Positions 11,462 through 23,485 of a stretch of DNA of 64,000 nt are shown piece after piece. Within the stretch, counting starts at the first letter, position 1. Each line of letters starts with the position of its first letter. A model generated the notes under the pieces. It did no database searches, was not told the origin of the DNA, and was given only the letters and a program-made list of their open reading frames with translations. A program made the translations under genes and the position numbers. Source of the stretch: Podospora comata (lineage: Eukaryota; Ascomycota; Sordariomycetes; Sordariales; Podosporaceae); assembly GCA_017354895.1 (NCBI GenBank), contig CP071493.1:2356001-2420000 (forward strand), in the 5' to 3' direction.

Positions 11462-12024
11462 ATGGCCGACGTAATGTCTCAACCATCACAGCCATTCGTC
11501 TCCAAGTGGGCGTCCCGGTATCGCGGGGTAAGAATTCCTATTTCCCTCCCCTCTCATGATCATCATCATCATCTCTAACCTTCCCCCTCCCCATCCCATA
11601 GGCAACAGTAGAAGACCTCGACCCACCCCCCGCCCTCTCCCTCACCCCCTCCGACCCTATCTCCCTCGCCCTCCTCTCCGCCTTTGAGCGCGACTACACC
11701 CACCTTACCATCGTCTCCTCCTCCAACCGGGCCCTTTTGGGGTACATCTCCATCCCTCACCTGCAATCCCTCCTCGAGTCAGGGAAATGCAAACCCGAAG
11801 ATGAGATCAGATCGGCAATGATCAGGTTCCAGCGCAAGGGGGCACGGTACACAGTCATCACCATGAACACTCCTCTCGAGGAGTTGGAAGGGTTCTTTGA
11901 GGGCAAGGACAATGGCGGGCAGAAGCAGGATTTTGCCGTGATTACGGATAGCGGGAGGAGGTTTGTCTTGGGGGTGGCGACGAGGGAGGATTTGGAGGAG
12001 TTTGTCAAGAGAAGGCCTGCGTAG
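11462..12024 (+). CDS. Small CBS-domain protein
   Basis: Two exons, 11462-11527 and 11602-12024 (74-nt intron, GTAAGA...ATAG, phase 0), giving 162 aa. After MADVMSQPSQPFVSKWASRY come a Pro-rich linker and two CBS-like halves: 'FERDYTHLTIVSSSNRALLGYISIPHLQ' type and 'DFAVITDSGRRFVLGVATREDLEEFV' type, with the usual hydrophobic strand followed by G-hh-T/S-x-x-D-L. CBS pairs bind adenosyl ligands and act as energy or ligand sensors. Here the pair stands alone with no fused enzyme, as in conserved fungal one-domain CBS proteins of unknown role. Confidence 0.85.
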
Positions 12025-12511
12025 AATGGCTGAACAAGGGATGGTGTGGAGGAGGCGATATGTAAGAAAGGGGCAACGAAACAGAAGAGGGTTTTCATTA
12101 CGGACTGGCGTTGGAAGGTGATCGCAAATTCAGGGGGGCATTCAACATGGAAAATGGGCATTGGGATTAGGAATGGGAGGGGGGTTGATCTCACACAGAA
12201 TACCCAAGCTATCATACACAGGGGGGCTCAGATTCCCCTCGGAGCTCGCGCATTTGGATTTATTCTCTTGCCCATAGGTGAAGGCAGTGATGTACATGGG
12301 CGCAATAGGCATCTGGACAACTTCACCAGACGCAAAAAGGTACTGTAGTAGCTTTAACTTGGGATGATGATCTTTGGGCTTTCCAACTTGTAGCAAACAA
12401 AAACTAGCGATACAAAACTCCTGCAGTACAAAACTCGCGTGCAAGACTACCTGGTACTCAAAGCCGATCTACCACCCTTCTTCTCTTCTTTTACTTTCTG
12501 ACACCCTTGAT
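12025..12511. other. Intergenic between convergent genes
   Basis: Holds the facing 3' UTRs of the CBS-domain gene and the gene at 12512-13161. No coding or structural feature seen. Confidence 0.5.
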
Positions 12512-13161
12512 TTACTCAAGGTAGTCATAGTAAAGCTGCAACTCAACCCTCTCACTCCCCTTGGCAATCACCACATTTCTCGCATACCTCCTCTTGCCAT
12601 CGCTGCACTCCTTGAAACCCCAGATCTGAGTGGCGGTCCACCCGGCATCGTAGCTCTCGACATAGCTGAGGAGGTGAGTCTCGCCGTTGGGTCCGCCCTT
12701 TTCGGCGTCGGTCTCGATCCAGCCAGACTTGAGGAAGTCGTCGGTGATCTCGGCGGTGGAGATCCACTTGGACTGGCCCTTGACGTGGCCGAAGAGCCAG
12801 TCGGAGTGGTCGCGGAAGGTGTAGTCGAGGCAGCGCTTCTCGGTCGAGCCCTTCATGCCGCCGGTGCCGGTCTGCTCGATCTCGACGTGGGTGAACTGGG
12901 TGGCCGAGGGCTCGGCCGGGGGGGAGGCAGGGGCGGAGAACTGCTTGATTTCGAGGGTCACGGTTGCGAGGCCGACCATCTTGCGGGTCATCCAGCCGAC
13001 GCCTTGGAGGGCGAGGCCGGGCTCGATGGGGGTGGAAAGGGTTTTGTTCTAGTTTGGGGCGTTTAGTAAAAGTTTGAGGGAAAGGGAGGGGGAATAGAGG
13101 AGCATACCATAACCCACTTTCCATTGAGGTCACCAATGGTCTTGGAGGCGGGAGCGGCCAT
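12512..13161 (-). CDS. Conserved small fungal protein, possibly lipocalin-like
   Basis: Two exons, 13108-13161 and 12512-13048 (59-nt intron, phase 0), 196 aa, starting MAAPASKTIGDLNGKWVMNK. The N-terminal G-x-W motif followed by beta-rich sequence, paired aromatic strands ('YTFRDHSDWLFGHVKGQSKW', 'SYDAGWTATQIWGF') and a C terminus ending in LQLYYDYLE fit a small lipocalin/FABP-like barrel. That fold call is inference. No signal peptide or membrane segment is present, so it is probably cytosolic. I recognise it as a conserved but unnamed type in ascomycetes. Confidence 0.8.
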
Positions 13162-14891
13162 TTTGAACGGTATGTATGTGTATGTTGTGGTGTGTAAGTG
13201 ATGGGGGAGATTTGGAGTAGTTCAATGCAAGCTTGCGTTCTTTAATGGGAGAAGCACAAGTGTGTGGGGGTATACGTAGTGTGGTGTAAGATGGAAAAGA
13301 TGGAATGGGATGTGAGACAGGAAAAGGCCCAACAAAGACAGAGGGACTCGGTTCTTATTATATTCCTACCTTTCTCCAGCCCTCTCTCTCTCTGGTCTTT
13401 CCCCTTCTTTCGATCTCTACTAGCTAAAGGTCTTGGTACATCTGCTAGTGGGGTAGAGTTGTAAGATATGGTACCTACCCAAGCTTGTCACAAGGCGGGG
13501 AGTCGCAGCAGAGCGCTCTCATGAAACTGGGGGCCTGCGTGTCTGGGCGGCCGAGGTTGTGACTTTGGCTTCTGCTCTAACATGTTCACAAGCATGCGCA
13601 AGTAAAACGCAAGGACAAGGCTTGCACGCGGGAAGCATTGGCTTCGGATGGATCCCCTGTTTGGAGGATATCGGCCGCGGCGGGCGATCCTAAGTATGAC
13701 GCAGCGTTGCATGGCGCGGGGATTGGGGGGAGGAAGGGACTTCTGGCAGCTCGTTTTGTGATCGTGACCTCGTGGCCTCTATGGCTTGGTTTGTTTTGTG
13801 AGGCTTGCTGCTTGCTTTGGTTGGGTTGATGCTTTGCTGCTGCGGCCGGCAGACCGGGACAAGACTTGCATTGCATGTCCTCCGAGTCCGATTCAGCGAA
13901 ATGCCAAACATTGAACCAACACTATCAGACTAGTTTCACGCTCCGGAGAATGCCAAACAGACGGCCGCTGAAAACGGTGCTGATATTGGCCAAAATCGTA
14001 TACGCGGTACATCCGCTAGACCGCGTGCCTCGACTCTTCCCGTCCAGATAAACTTTCTTGCTATTTTCAGGAACCCTCTCGGGAGTCCCCGTGCGGTTGT
14101 GCCTTTGCATGTAACCAATTATCTGGATCACTTCCCAACACATGTAGGTGTTGAAGCGTATCAACTTCATCTTCAAGAACAGGAAATCACCACGTCCCGG
14201 CCCCTAGTTCGTCAGGTCTCTGGTCAGGTTCATGCTTGATGATCAGGACAGCTCGAAATGAAGCGGCCCCTCCTCCCCGCCTCCCTCCTGCCCAACAAGA
14301 CCAAAGCCAAGAATCCCACCATGAATAGTGCGGGGTAAAAATCGTGCTATCACCGAGGTTCCATTTTCCACGTGAAAGCGCTCTTGACAGTTGAAAGACA
14401 AATGCTGGCTTCACCTTCAGTGGCTGACAACAGTGCAGTAATCCAAAGATGAAGTTCAGGTCCATTGTTTGAACTCTTTGATATGTTTTGAGTATTATTC
14501 CAATGTAGTAAGTAGTAGTATATGCTGTAACACCAGCTCATGCAGTATTAACCTAAACCGTTCCTTGCCTTGCCTTCCCTTCTCGATCCCCTACCGACCA
14601 CAGCGCTAAACTAAAAAGAAAACAAAGATTATTCTGAGTCGGTATATCCTAGTATTACATTCGACGTGCCTCCCCCGAGCCTCCCAACTCCCAGGGGCAA
14701 GATGCGCCTCTCCCTCCCACATACATTAGCTCCGCATCGCAAACCCTCGCTCGGTGACGGCCAGGTCACATTTCCCAAGAACCCCATCCATCACACGCCT
14801 TGGGGTTGTATTTTCCCCCGTTCCTCTTAAACGAATCCTAGACCATCCCTTCCCCAATTCCAGGACATCCACCAGGGTATATAAGAACTCC
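13162..14891. other. Intergenic, 1.7 kb
   Basis: Contains the promoter of the minus-strand gene ending at 12512 and the 3' flank of the SDR gene. ORFs here are short, on both strands, and without recognisable domains. A long leader or noncoding RNA cannot be excluded. Confidence 0.45.
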
Positions 14892-16137
14892 TCAAGGCCA
14901 CCACTTCATCTTCTTATAACTCTCAATCACCTCCTCCACCAGCTCCTTCGAAATCTTGGGCTTCTCATACGTGAACCCAACCACCTCTTCTAACCTCGAG
15001 CCGTCCATGCTCAAGTCGGTATCTTTCAATAGCTCCTTCTCCATGAAAGGCGTCAGAGGTCCCGGCCTGGTGATCCCAGCTTCCGCAAGAAGATCAGCCC
15101 ACGGTCCCAAAAGCTCATCGTTGACATCGTCCACCACACTGTCGAGGTTAAGCTTGGCGAATGTGCTGATCAACGATCCCTGGAAGCCCGTGCTGATGCC
15201 GAACACCTCCCCGATAATATCAGCCATGGTTCCCTGAGTTGTCACTCCCTTGTCGACCACGTTAAAAGTTGGCACCTTGCCCATCTTGCCGTCATCCCAC
15301 TTGGCCTTTCCAGCTGTGTACCAGCCCGTGATGGCCCACAGAGCCCTCGAGACATCGTCAATGTGCACTGTGTTTTGGCGGAGGTCCTTTGTCCAGAGCC
15401 ACTTCATTTCTGACTCGAGGGCCTTGTACACCCTGGCCATGCAGAGAGCTGTAGCGACCCATTGAGACGCATATGGGCCGTAAACATGGGCAAGTCGCAC
15501 AATGACGAGGTTCAAGCTGCGAACACGTTAGCCACTGTTCCAAAACAAAACAAGATCATAAAGCAACAAAACATACCCCTCAATCTTGGCCAACTCCTCC
15601 TCAGCCTGCAGCTTGAAAACCGCAATCTTGCTCCAGGGCTTCAGCTTGTCCTGCTCCTTACTCGGTGACGAATCGGGCTTGTACACCATCCCCGTGCTCA
15701 ACTCGACAAAGCACTTGACACCTCTCTTCGCCGCTTCCCTTCCTACATTCAGGGACAAATCAAACGACCGCAGCTTGTACACCTCATCCTCCTGTGAATA
15801 GCGAGTCTCTCCACCGCAGTTGAACACATAGTCAAATTGTTTCCCGTCCGCGCGGTCGAATATCCTAGGGAGCGATTCTGTTTGAACTGGTCAATATATG
15901 CGAGAAAAGCTTGATAGGTTTAGAGAGAGACATACGCTCTCTGCTTGCATCTGCCTGCACAAACTTGGCGCCGGCACACGCTTCCTCAAACTCTGAAGGC
16001 AACCACGCGAGCTGCGGGAGCACCTTGTCGACGATGCGCACGTCGGACGCGAGATTACTTTTGTGAATGTGCTGGGCGAGGAACCGGCCAATGTAGCCAA
16101 GACCGCCGATGATCAACACCGACGGTTTTTCCGCCAT
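14892..16137 (-). CDS. NAD-dependent epimerase/dehydratase-like protein (atypical extended SDR)
   Basis: Three exons: 15936-16137, 15577-15877, 14892-15516 (introns 58 and 60 nt, CTAAC branch visible in the second), 375 aa. The N terminus MAEKPSVLIIGGLGYIGRFL is a Rossmann G-x-x-G-x-x-G loop. FDYVFNCGGETRYSQ, KCFVELSTGMVYKPD and NLVIVRLAHVYGPY follow the order of extended SDRs (epimerases and 3beta-HSD types). At the position of the catalytic YxxxK I read I-A-V-F-K, so the tyrosine seems absent. This suggests a non-catalytic or altered role, as in NDUFA9-like relatives. The C terminus ends in an amphipathic helix (SYKKMKWWP). Substrate unknown. Confidence 0.85.
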
Positions 16138-19100
16138 GATGTCTCGTTTTTGGGGGGTTTTCGGCCTGTCGCTGCCGAAGTCTCGGAAAGGAAGGGGGGA
16201 CGCAAGGGCGGGATCGCGCGGAGTTTACTTATTTGTATGTCTCTGGTAAAACCGGTGGCGTATGTGGTAGGTATTAAGTAGCTGTCTTTTGAAGCAAAAT
16301 CGAGATACTATATGTGCCGTCTTTCGTTCGCGAAAATGGAGAGCAACCTGGACAACCTGGAAAGTCTGGGGTGCGCTGTTGAAAAATTTCGTGCGTGTTT
16401 GGGTCGGAGCTCCCGAATGACGCAGAGAACAGAGAGTTGGTGTGTTCGAGAAATTCGGGAGAAGGCAAACAGTCAGGGGTTTGTGTGGGAGGAAGGATTA
16501 TTGGTGGTCAAGTGAACACCCAGAGAAAGCGAATGGGAGAAGAGAGAGGGGGGGGGGGTGTTTGAGGGGGTTGAGGGGATGATGCCCAGGATATCAACCT
16601 CTGCTTGTCGTTCGTTTCGCTCCACTGTTGCCGCGAAAACCGAAAAAAGGAATGCAAGCACCTGCACGACGGCGTGTGTGTTGCTGCGAGCCCAAGACTT
16701 TCTCCTTTGAGGTGCAGTTGATAGACTGGGTCCCGGGGTTGGTTCTCTCCACTGTTTCTTCCTGGTGATGGCTTTTCTGGGGCTTCAGGGCGTTTGAAGC
16801 AGGTTTTGAGTAAATATCGACCCCGTTTCCCTATTGCTGGCTTATTAATAGCTCGAGGTTGACAACAAAATGTGTGAAGGGAGAGCCGCCGATTCGAACG
16901 GATTGCCAAGCAGGGAAGTCCACTGTTGGATTTGATTGACTGGGGCTGCGGTGGGTGGAGTTCTTATGCAAACCGCAGATGGTCAGAAGACTGATATTAC
17001 TTCGTAGGTATTGCCCGAATTATAGCGGAAGGGAAGAAGGACAGCTGCGGTGTGGGTGATGGGGATCTGATATTGCGACCTTCTTCAAGTCACCAAGCAT
17101 GGATGGATGGTACCCGTACGACCTGTCAAGAATTGGGTCGTCTTGTCTCGTCTTGTTCATCCGAGCTCTGACCTGCTGTCAGTCTGCAGGCCCGGGATGG
17201 TGTCTCTCCTTTCGGCCGCACGGGGTCCCCGGTGGACCTAGCTTGGCTTCAGCTGCTCCCGCCTCCTTCCCATCCCATCATCAACTCTCTGTTGAATCTT
17301 ATTATTATTGCCTCGCTCGGTCCCAACGATTCTGCAAAAAAAAGTTGCAACGCTGTGTTCAGAAACAGATGCCATCAGGGGTCGCACAGCATCAACAAGA
17401 GACACGCCGGCACCGCCAACCCGAAACATAGGGCACACTGCGTCCCACAGCCAACGCCCTGCCCCGCTTGATCATGGATGAGTCTCTCAGAAACTATCAG
17501 TCCTCACACGCAGCATCACGCACGAGACACAGCGTATCGCGCGGTTACCACGTCCGGCAAAAGGATCACCCAGAGAATGCAGCTTTGGGGGGTCTGTGTG
17601 GTTGCAGTTTTCGATTCCTGTCTATTTCTGCACCTCTGCATCTCTGGGTTAAAGATCGGCTTGGCCTTCCCAACCATCCCCCTTTTCGAGCCACACTGCT
17701 GGCCCCTTTACGGTAAAAGCTGTCATGACTTTCTTCTTTCCAGCAGGTCACAAATCCATGATCGGTTGGGTCGCTGCACCGCGCCGTACACGGTATATCA
17801 ATCGTCTCGCCGCCTCGGGCCGTCGGGGTTCATCCTAGAGGTCAGATGTTGCTGGAATATCCCGCTGAAATCTCAGCGGCAGCAGCCAGGAACAAGGTGG
17901 TGACGGCACACTCCGCCAAGGAGAATCCCTTCCCGCTCAGGGGCAAACACCTCCCAGTGATCCCACCTCCTGCATTAGGCGCTACTGATTCCTTCTGGAA
18001 GCCTTCCTCTATGGGCCAGCTTTGGGTTGCATGGCGTCTCCCATTGAAACAGAGTCTGAGTCAAGGTGCACTTTGGCAAAAAAGACACAACAACGGTTCG
18101 AGGTTTTACGAGCATCATGAAATCGTGGGTGCTGACAATCACCAAACTGTCATCTGATACTCTTTGCAATTCTGGGTTCCGTGTTTCAGGGGCATCCCGA
18201 ACAAGGCTCTCGGTCTTGCTGCCAAAATTCTCAAGCCCGAGCTGATACAACAACAGATTACCGACCCGATACCCCGTGTACATCACGAGGCTTGTCAACC
18301 CAAAAAACACGACTGGCATTTTCACTAAACAGGGGACTTGAGCAAACTCCTGGTCAGTGCGTTTGGTGATTTGCCAGGCATGTCAGGCCAAGGTGCAACC
18401 CTCCGGCCGAGGCGACGGATACACCGGGATATTCTCATCAGCAACAGCAGTGTACTGTGTCACGCTGGCGGGTGTCTTACTCAGTCACCTTACCTCGCTG
18501 ATGATTACTATAGAGTTGCCTCACCGCAATTGTGGCCAATCTCTTAAAAGCCAGATTGGGACATGCTCGTCCCATTGTCATCAAGTCTAGAACTTTGAAA
18601 AGGTCAGCTTTCGGAGATACTAAAGCTCAAGATAATGGCCCCCAAAGTCTTCTGGAGTTGGTATTTACCGTCATAAGCGAGGAAAGCTGTGGTGTCACAC
18701 TTCGCCTGCCGGCACTCGTTCCTCCGAGTAAAAAGCAATACACGGGGAGCAGACAACCAACGTTCATCAGGGTGACATCATGTTTCGTTAATCAGTTGTT
18801 CATGACAAAGTCGGTGAGGATTACTAGTCCTGACAACCTCAAGAAAGGACTGCTCCTTCGACGTTCGGGGAATTTCAAAATACATGCTACAGAGTAGAGC
18901 CGACGACGACAACTTCAGCTCACCGGAGGGACCCCCGATGTGGCATGCAAAGCGCGGCTGCTTCCGTTCAGTCGGTTCCCACCAACCTGGAACGAGTCCT
19001 GCAGATGTCGGTACCAGAGTCCAGATCGTCCTGGACCACCTGAAAAAAGCGTCGAGATCTTGAAAGTCCCTGGAGAGTCCCAGCCTCCCACCTCGTGCAG

Positions 19101-19224
19101 TTGAAGAAAAAACCAGGGCCGCCGATCCGTGTCATATGCAGGTACCTTCCACGTGCGGTTAAAAACGTTCGGTCCTCGCCTTCGCTTGGATATCGTTGTT
19201 GAGTAAAAAGTGTCAAAAGTGATT
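16138..19224. other. Gene-poor stretch, 3.1 kb
   Basis: The first few hundred bases form the promoter of the SDR gene. A poly-G/C tract lies near 16548-16558. The longest ORF candidates (16508-16909 minus, 17478-17903 plus, 17975-18319 minus) match nothing I know. The last starts with a plausible single membrane segment (VVFFGLTSLVMYTGYRVGNLLLY), so a small membrane protein is possible but unsupported. No transposon ends or RNA gene seen before the tRNA. Confidence 0.4.
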
Positions 19225-19322
19225 GCAGACAGTGGGGTTCGAACCCACGCATCTCTCGATAATGGTGATAAAAGTTATATGTAACTTAAAACCATCGCCT
19301 TAGACCACTCGGCCATGTCTGC
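19225..19322 (-). tRNA. trnL-UAA: tRNA-Leu (anticodon UAA) with a short intron
   Basis: On the minus strand the sequence begins GCAGACATGGCCGAGTGG (acceptor arm and A box) and ends in the T arm GTGGGTTCGAACCCCAC plus the pairing 3' acceptor strand TGTCTGC. The acceptor stem GCAGACA pairs with TGTCTGC. The anticodon stem ATGGT pairs with ACCAT around the loop TTTAAG...C, giving anticodon TAA. About 17 nt (TTACATATAACTTTTAT) sit after position 37, the standard site for nuclear tRNA introns. A long variable arm (TATCGAGAGATGC) fits type II tRNA-Leu. Confidence 0.95.
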
Positions 19323-19958
19323 TTTCATGACAAGTTTGGATACTGATGTTGCTTTTGGGTCCATATCAAACCTCTTGGAAGGAGTGATGTTGTTGCGAAG
19401 TCCAAGTAGAGCTAATCCCATACCGGCAATGACGGGGTGGCCAGACCCAAAGGGATTCCAATACCGGGACAAGGGAAGGCCTGAAATAGGAACAGCTAAT
19501 CTCCACCGCAGGGTCTCTTTGACCTTACCAGGTGACGCAATACTAGATCTCTTCGGCATACCCAAAGCGGTTAACGGTAACGGCAGCGAGGTTCTCGGCC
19601 TTGGTGTCGGCGGCCCGCCTGCTGCTGCTCTTCCTCCAGCTCGGCGCCATGTGAAATCATCACGGCCCTTTTTATTCTCCCAGCTGAAGCATCATTGTCT
19701 CGGGCCACCCGGAAACTAAACTGACACCTGCCCAAGACACCGGTTCAGCCTCTCCCACTATGGGGAAATGGCTTCAAGACCCCCGGGGTAATAAAACGAT
19801 ATATGATGTCAACAGCTTTGTCTTTGTTTTTTAAAAATGAATAAAAAAAAAGATGTCAAACCTCGATGTCGCTAATTCAAAGACAACGAACCAAATCTAC
19901 ATGAGCGCCCGCCTCTCATTACCACTTCATCGCATCACGACACATCTTCCCCCTGGTT
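19323..19958. other. Intergenic between tRNA-Leu and the capping-protein gene
   Basis: Upstream flank of the tRNA and the 3' UTR side of the capping-protein gene, with an AT-rich stretch (TTTTTTAAAAATG then an A run) near 19827-19853. No gene supported. Confidence 0.45.
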
Positions 19959-20935
19959 CTATCTCCGCATACTCCCAATCAGCTCCCTCTGTGTCTCCCT
20001 GTCCTTCTGCCCTTGGCTCAAGCTGCCAATGCTTCTCAGATCACCCACCACATCCTTCGCCTTGCCAAAGTAAACCTCCTGCAGCAGGTTCCTCATCTTG
20101 AGCTCCATGTCCTCGACAAGGCGGCCAATGTTGGCAATGTGGCTCTCGTCGCTGTCAACTGGGAGGTCCTGCTCCACCTGGCGCGTCATGTTGCCGGACA
20201 AGTCAACTTCGCCGAGGGAGGCGCCCTTGGTAGCAAGGGTAAGGATGACGGTGGAGGTGAGGCGGTAGTTGGAGGTGCGACCGCGCTCAGAGGCTTCAAA
20301 GACGTGGATCGAGTCCCAGACACCCGAGGTGGTAGCGTCGCCTTGTGGGGAGGCTGTTTATCACCTATTAGCACATGATTTGTATTACACACTCCATTGT
20401 AGAAAAAGAATCGTATACCCTTCTTCAACAACACCACACCAGCAAACCCATCATCCAAGTTCCAGAAATAAACCGAGCTCACCCCCCCCTCGTAGTACAG
20501 CTCTCTGTAGACATCAAACGCCTCATTGGCCTTGATTTCCATTTTTCTTACACGCTCGCCTGGAACGGCACCCTCGCCAGCGCCTTCATTGCTGCCTCCT
20601 GCGCCAACGCCGCCAGCGCCGGCTTCGTCGAGGGGGGGGTCGAACTGGTTGGACCAGGGGGAGCGGTAAGAGTCGCCGTCACGGTTGTAATCGCAGAGGA
20701 GGTAATCACGGCCGGTTTGCTTGCAGCGCTGGACGGTGAGCGGCTGGTCGACAGAGGAGAGAAGCTCTTCGGCGAGGTCGGGGTGGAGGGAGATGATGTT
20801 GGAGAGGTGGTCACCAGTGTGTTTTGGGTTGAGGCGGCGGAGGAGGTCCCTGTTTGTTGCTGCTCAGTATCGGGATGAGCTAGGTGGGAGAGGGCAAACC
20901 TACAGTGCACAGTCGAAGGGGTCTTGGGAAGCCAT
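19959..20935 (-). CDS. cap2: F-actin-capping protein subunit beta
   Basis: Three exons: 20904-20935, 20419-20849, 19959-20353 (introns 54 and 65 nt), 285 aa. The first exon is only 32 nt and uses a GTAGGT donor, which restores the family start [20 protein letters not shown]. The highly conserved [39 protein letters not shown] and [11 protein letters not shown] motifs are all present, and the C terminus carries the [13 protein letters not shown] and amphipathic tail region. A short Gly/Ala-rich insert (about residues 85-100) precedes the conserved [22 protein letters not shown]. With the alpha subunit it caps barbed ends of actin filaments at cortical patches. Divergent from ALG12. Confidence 0.97.
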
Positions 20936-21246
20936 TGTGACGAATGGTTTCTTTGGTTTGATTATCAGCTGTAGCTTGTAGGTGACCTTTGGGTAATTCA
21001 ACGTCCAGCGGGGTCGGGTCGGAGGTGAGCTCTCCCCAGACACACGGCGGCGGCGGCCTGAAAGCCGTTGTGGAGAAACCACTGGCGGGGTTTGGGCTGT
21101 CAAGGGTGGGCTCGTGCGCTGCTCCAGCGTTTCGGACAGGGGTCCCCTAATTGCCTGCCGGGCTGCACGTCAACGTCAACAATCTTGGGTTCTTGAACAT
21201 TCTTATCAAAATCAAGGGATGGTCTTGATGCTCAGGAATTGGCATC
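20936..21246. promoter_or_regulatory. Compact bidirectional promoter of cap2 and alg12
   Basis: About 310 bp lies between the start of the capping-protein gene (minus) and the inferred first exon of alg12 (plus), so both core promoters must lie here or in the leaders. Confidence 0.5.
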
Positions 21247-23093
21247 ATGGCTTCTCGAAATCTGCCCTCAGAGGGTGCAGTGGTGAGGAAAAATGAGAAG
21301 GCATCAGGTCCCGGCCTTGATTCTAACGGTCTAGGTTTGAAGTTGCTGGGTGATTGAATGTGTTCAGGCCAACTAACAAGATCATAGACACCATCCTCTC
21401 AGCTTTCATACCAGCCCTCATTCTCGTCCATCTCATAATGGCTCCTTACACCAAAGTTGAGGAATCATTCAACATTCAAGCCACACACGATGTGCTTGTC
21501 TACGGAACCCCCAGTTCAAACATCCACAGCAGGCTGTCCCACACCTACGACCACTTCACATTCCCCGGTGCTGTTCCACGAACCTTTGTCGGCTCAGTGT
21601 TGTTGGCCGGTATATCACAACCCATCATTCTCATTCTAGGCTTCCAGCATGCACAGATCATCATTCGTGCCTTGCTTGGTCTATTCAATGCCTTCAGCTT
21701 ACATATCTTCACCCGCAACCTTCGCCAAGCCTACGGCCCTGCTGCAGCAAGATGGTATCTCCTCCTCCAAGCCAGCCAGTTCCACGTCTTATTCTATGCC
21801 TCACGCACTCTCCCGAATATGTTCGCCTTTGGCCTCACCACCCTGGCCAGTTCTTACCTGTTACCAAACCCCAAGAACATCAAATCGACACCCCGTCGCC
21901 AACGTCTAGCGATAACAATGTTCGTCTTCGCGGCAGTCATCTTCCGCTCTGAAGTTGCCCTGCTCCTTGCTACCAACCTCCTTTACCTCGTCTTGCTGCC
22001 TGCCATCTCCATCGAACAAATCATCTTCCCCTTTGTGGCCTCGTTCGCCATTGCTTTGGCAAGCTCAGTCCCAATCGACAGCTATTTTTGGCAAAAGCCC
22101 ATATGGCCGGAACTATGGGGCTTTTACTACAACGTCGTCGGGGGCAACTCCTCAAACTGGGGGACGTCACCATGGTATTACTACTTTGTCTCGGCTCTAC
22201 CAAGACTACTCGTCAACCCACTTTCTTGCACAGTTCTCATCCCTTATTCGCTATACCACCCTGCCTTGGCGCCCGCAGCGAAGAAACTTGTCATTCCGTC
22301 ATTACTCTTCGTCGCAATCTACTCGCTCCAGCCCCATAAAGAAGCGAGGTTCATCTTCTACGTCGTCCCCTCCCTCACAGCAGCCGCTGCCCTCGGCGCT
22401 GCTACTCTCTCCCGGAAATCGCAAGTCCTCACTCTTATTCTCTTCGCCTCAGTGCTCGCATCATTCGCCATCTCAACTGGGATGTTGCTCATCTCATCAC
22501 TCAACTACCCCGGCGGCGAAGCCCTTTCGTACCTCGCCACCTCCCTGGCTGAATCACCATCCACCAGCTCAGGGGAGGTAGTCCCCATTCACGCAGATGT
22601 CCTCTCCTGCATGACGGGTGTCACCCTCTTCGGGTCTTCCTCCGCGGCGGGATCGGCGTTTCCAAAGCTGGAGCCGGATGGGGGGTTAATCTTTCATGAG
22701 AGGGGCAGCCGGGGTAAGGGGGTTGTTATCAAGGTTGATAAGACGGAGGATGAAGGCGATCTAGTGCATGAGGAGTTTTGGAGGGGGTTTAGGTATGTTT
22801 TGACGGAGGATCCTGACAAGGTGAAGGAGAGGAGTAAGGGGGTTGAGTGGGAGACTGTTGGGGTTGTGAGGGGGTTCGGGGGGGTGGAGGTGTTGAGGCC
22901 GGGTCAGGAGGGGCAAAGGGGGAATGTAGGGGAGGTGGTAGGGAAGGGGAGGGTGGTGGAGGCGGTGAGGGATAAGGTGAGAGGGTTGACGGGCGGTTGG
23001 TGGGTTGGGCCGGGGATGGTGGATAGGATTTGGATTTTGAGACGGGGTAGGGGTGGGAAGGCGGGGTGGAAGGTACGGGAGGAGAGTTCATAG
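21247..23093 (+). CDS. alg12: ALG12: Dol-P-Man alpha-1,6-mannosyltransferase (GT22)
   Basis: The body, 21381-23093, is one long exon. It contains the GT22 signature APYTKVEESFNIQATHD, then HTYDHFTFPGAVPRTF, a loop DSYFWQKPIWPELWGFYYNVVGG, and QPHKEARFIFYVVPSL, with about ten membrane segments. Family knowledge: it adds the eighth mannose to the lumenal dolichol-PP oligosaccharide in the ER during N-glycan assembly. The start is uncertain. The open frame upstream has no ATG before 21438, yet the first membrane helix (IPALILVHLIM) lies before that Met. My best model adds a 36-nt exon at 21247-21282 with a GTGAGG donor and an acceptor at 21379-21380, but the branch point lies very close to that acceptor. 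The C-terminal 150 residues after the last helix are Gly/Val-rich and poorly conserved. Confidence 0.9.
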
Positions 23094-23387
23094 GTTAGGG
23101 GGTGTATTGTTGTCTGATAAATGATGGTTTCGTCTACCAAAGGTACTCGAATACAAGACGTCTGTTTTTTAACTTGTGCTGGCCCCTAACCAGCAGTACC
23201 AGCCCTCGAAAGAGGCGCTATTTACTTCGCCGACAACAAGCAATTGAAGTCAAGGTTATTACACCAAGTCCCCGGCTGCTCTGACTCTCTTTCCGACGCG
23301 GCTTTGAGTTTGTACGCGTAGGCTTCAAGCTAAGCAAGCCACTAGATTACCTTGGTCCTGCTTGGGGCTGTGCAGCTGGCTTATAAG

Positions 23388-23485
23388 GTTCGATTTCAGA
23401 CTGGGCTTTTGGCGAAGTAGTGGACTCAATGAAGCTCGTTGGATGAACTCACCTTGCCCAGATATGGGCCTTCGCTTCTAATTTT
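23388..23485 (+). ncRNA. Array unit 0, short form
   Basis: A B-box-like GTTCGATTTC at 23388-23397 is followed closely by the 5' arm GCGAAGTAG (23412-23420). The hairpin GCCCA-GATA-TGGGC (23456-23469) abuts the 3' arm CTTCGCTT (23470-23477), and a T4 run lies at 23482-23485. The GATGTCCTC block and a clear A box are missing, so this unit is truncated. Confidence 0.4.

Noticed and set aside
12374-13066. 230-codon plus-strand ORF rich in Gly/Leu/Val
   Set aside because: Antisense to the conserved 196-residue protein gene on the minus strand.
17478-17903. 141-codon plus-strand ORF
   Set aside because: No recognisable domain or signal, and codon pattern unlike neighbouring genes.
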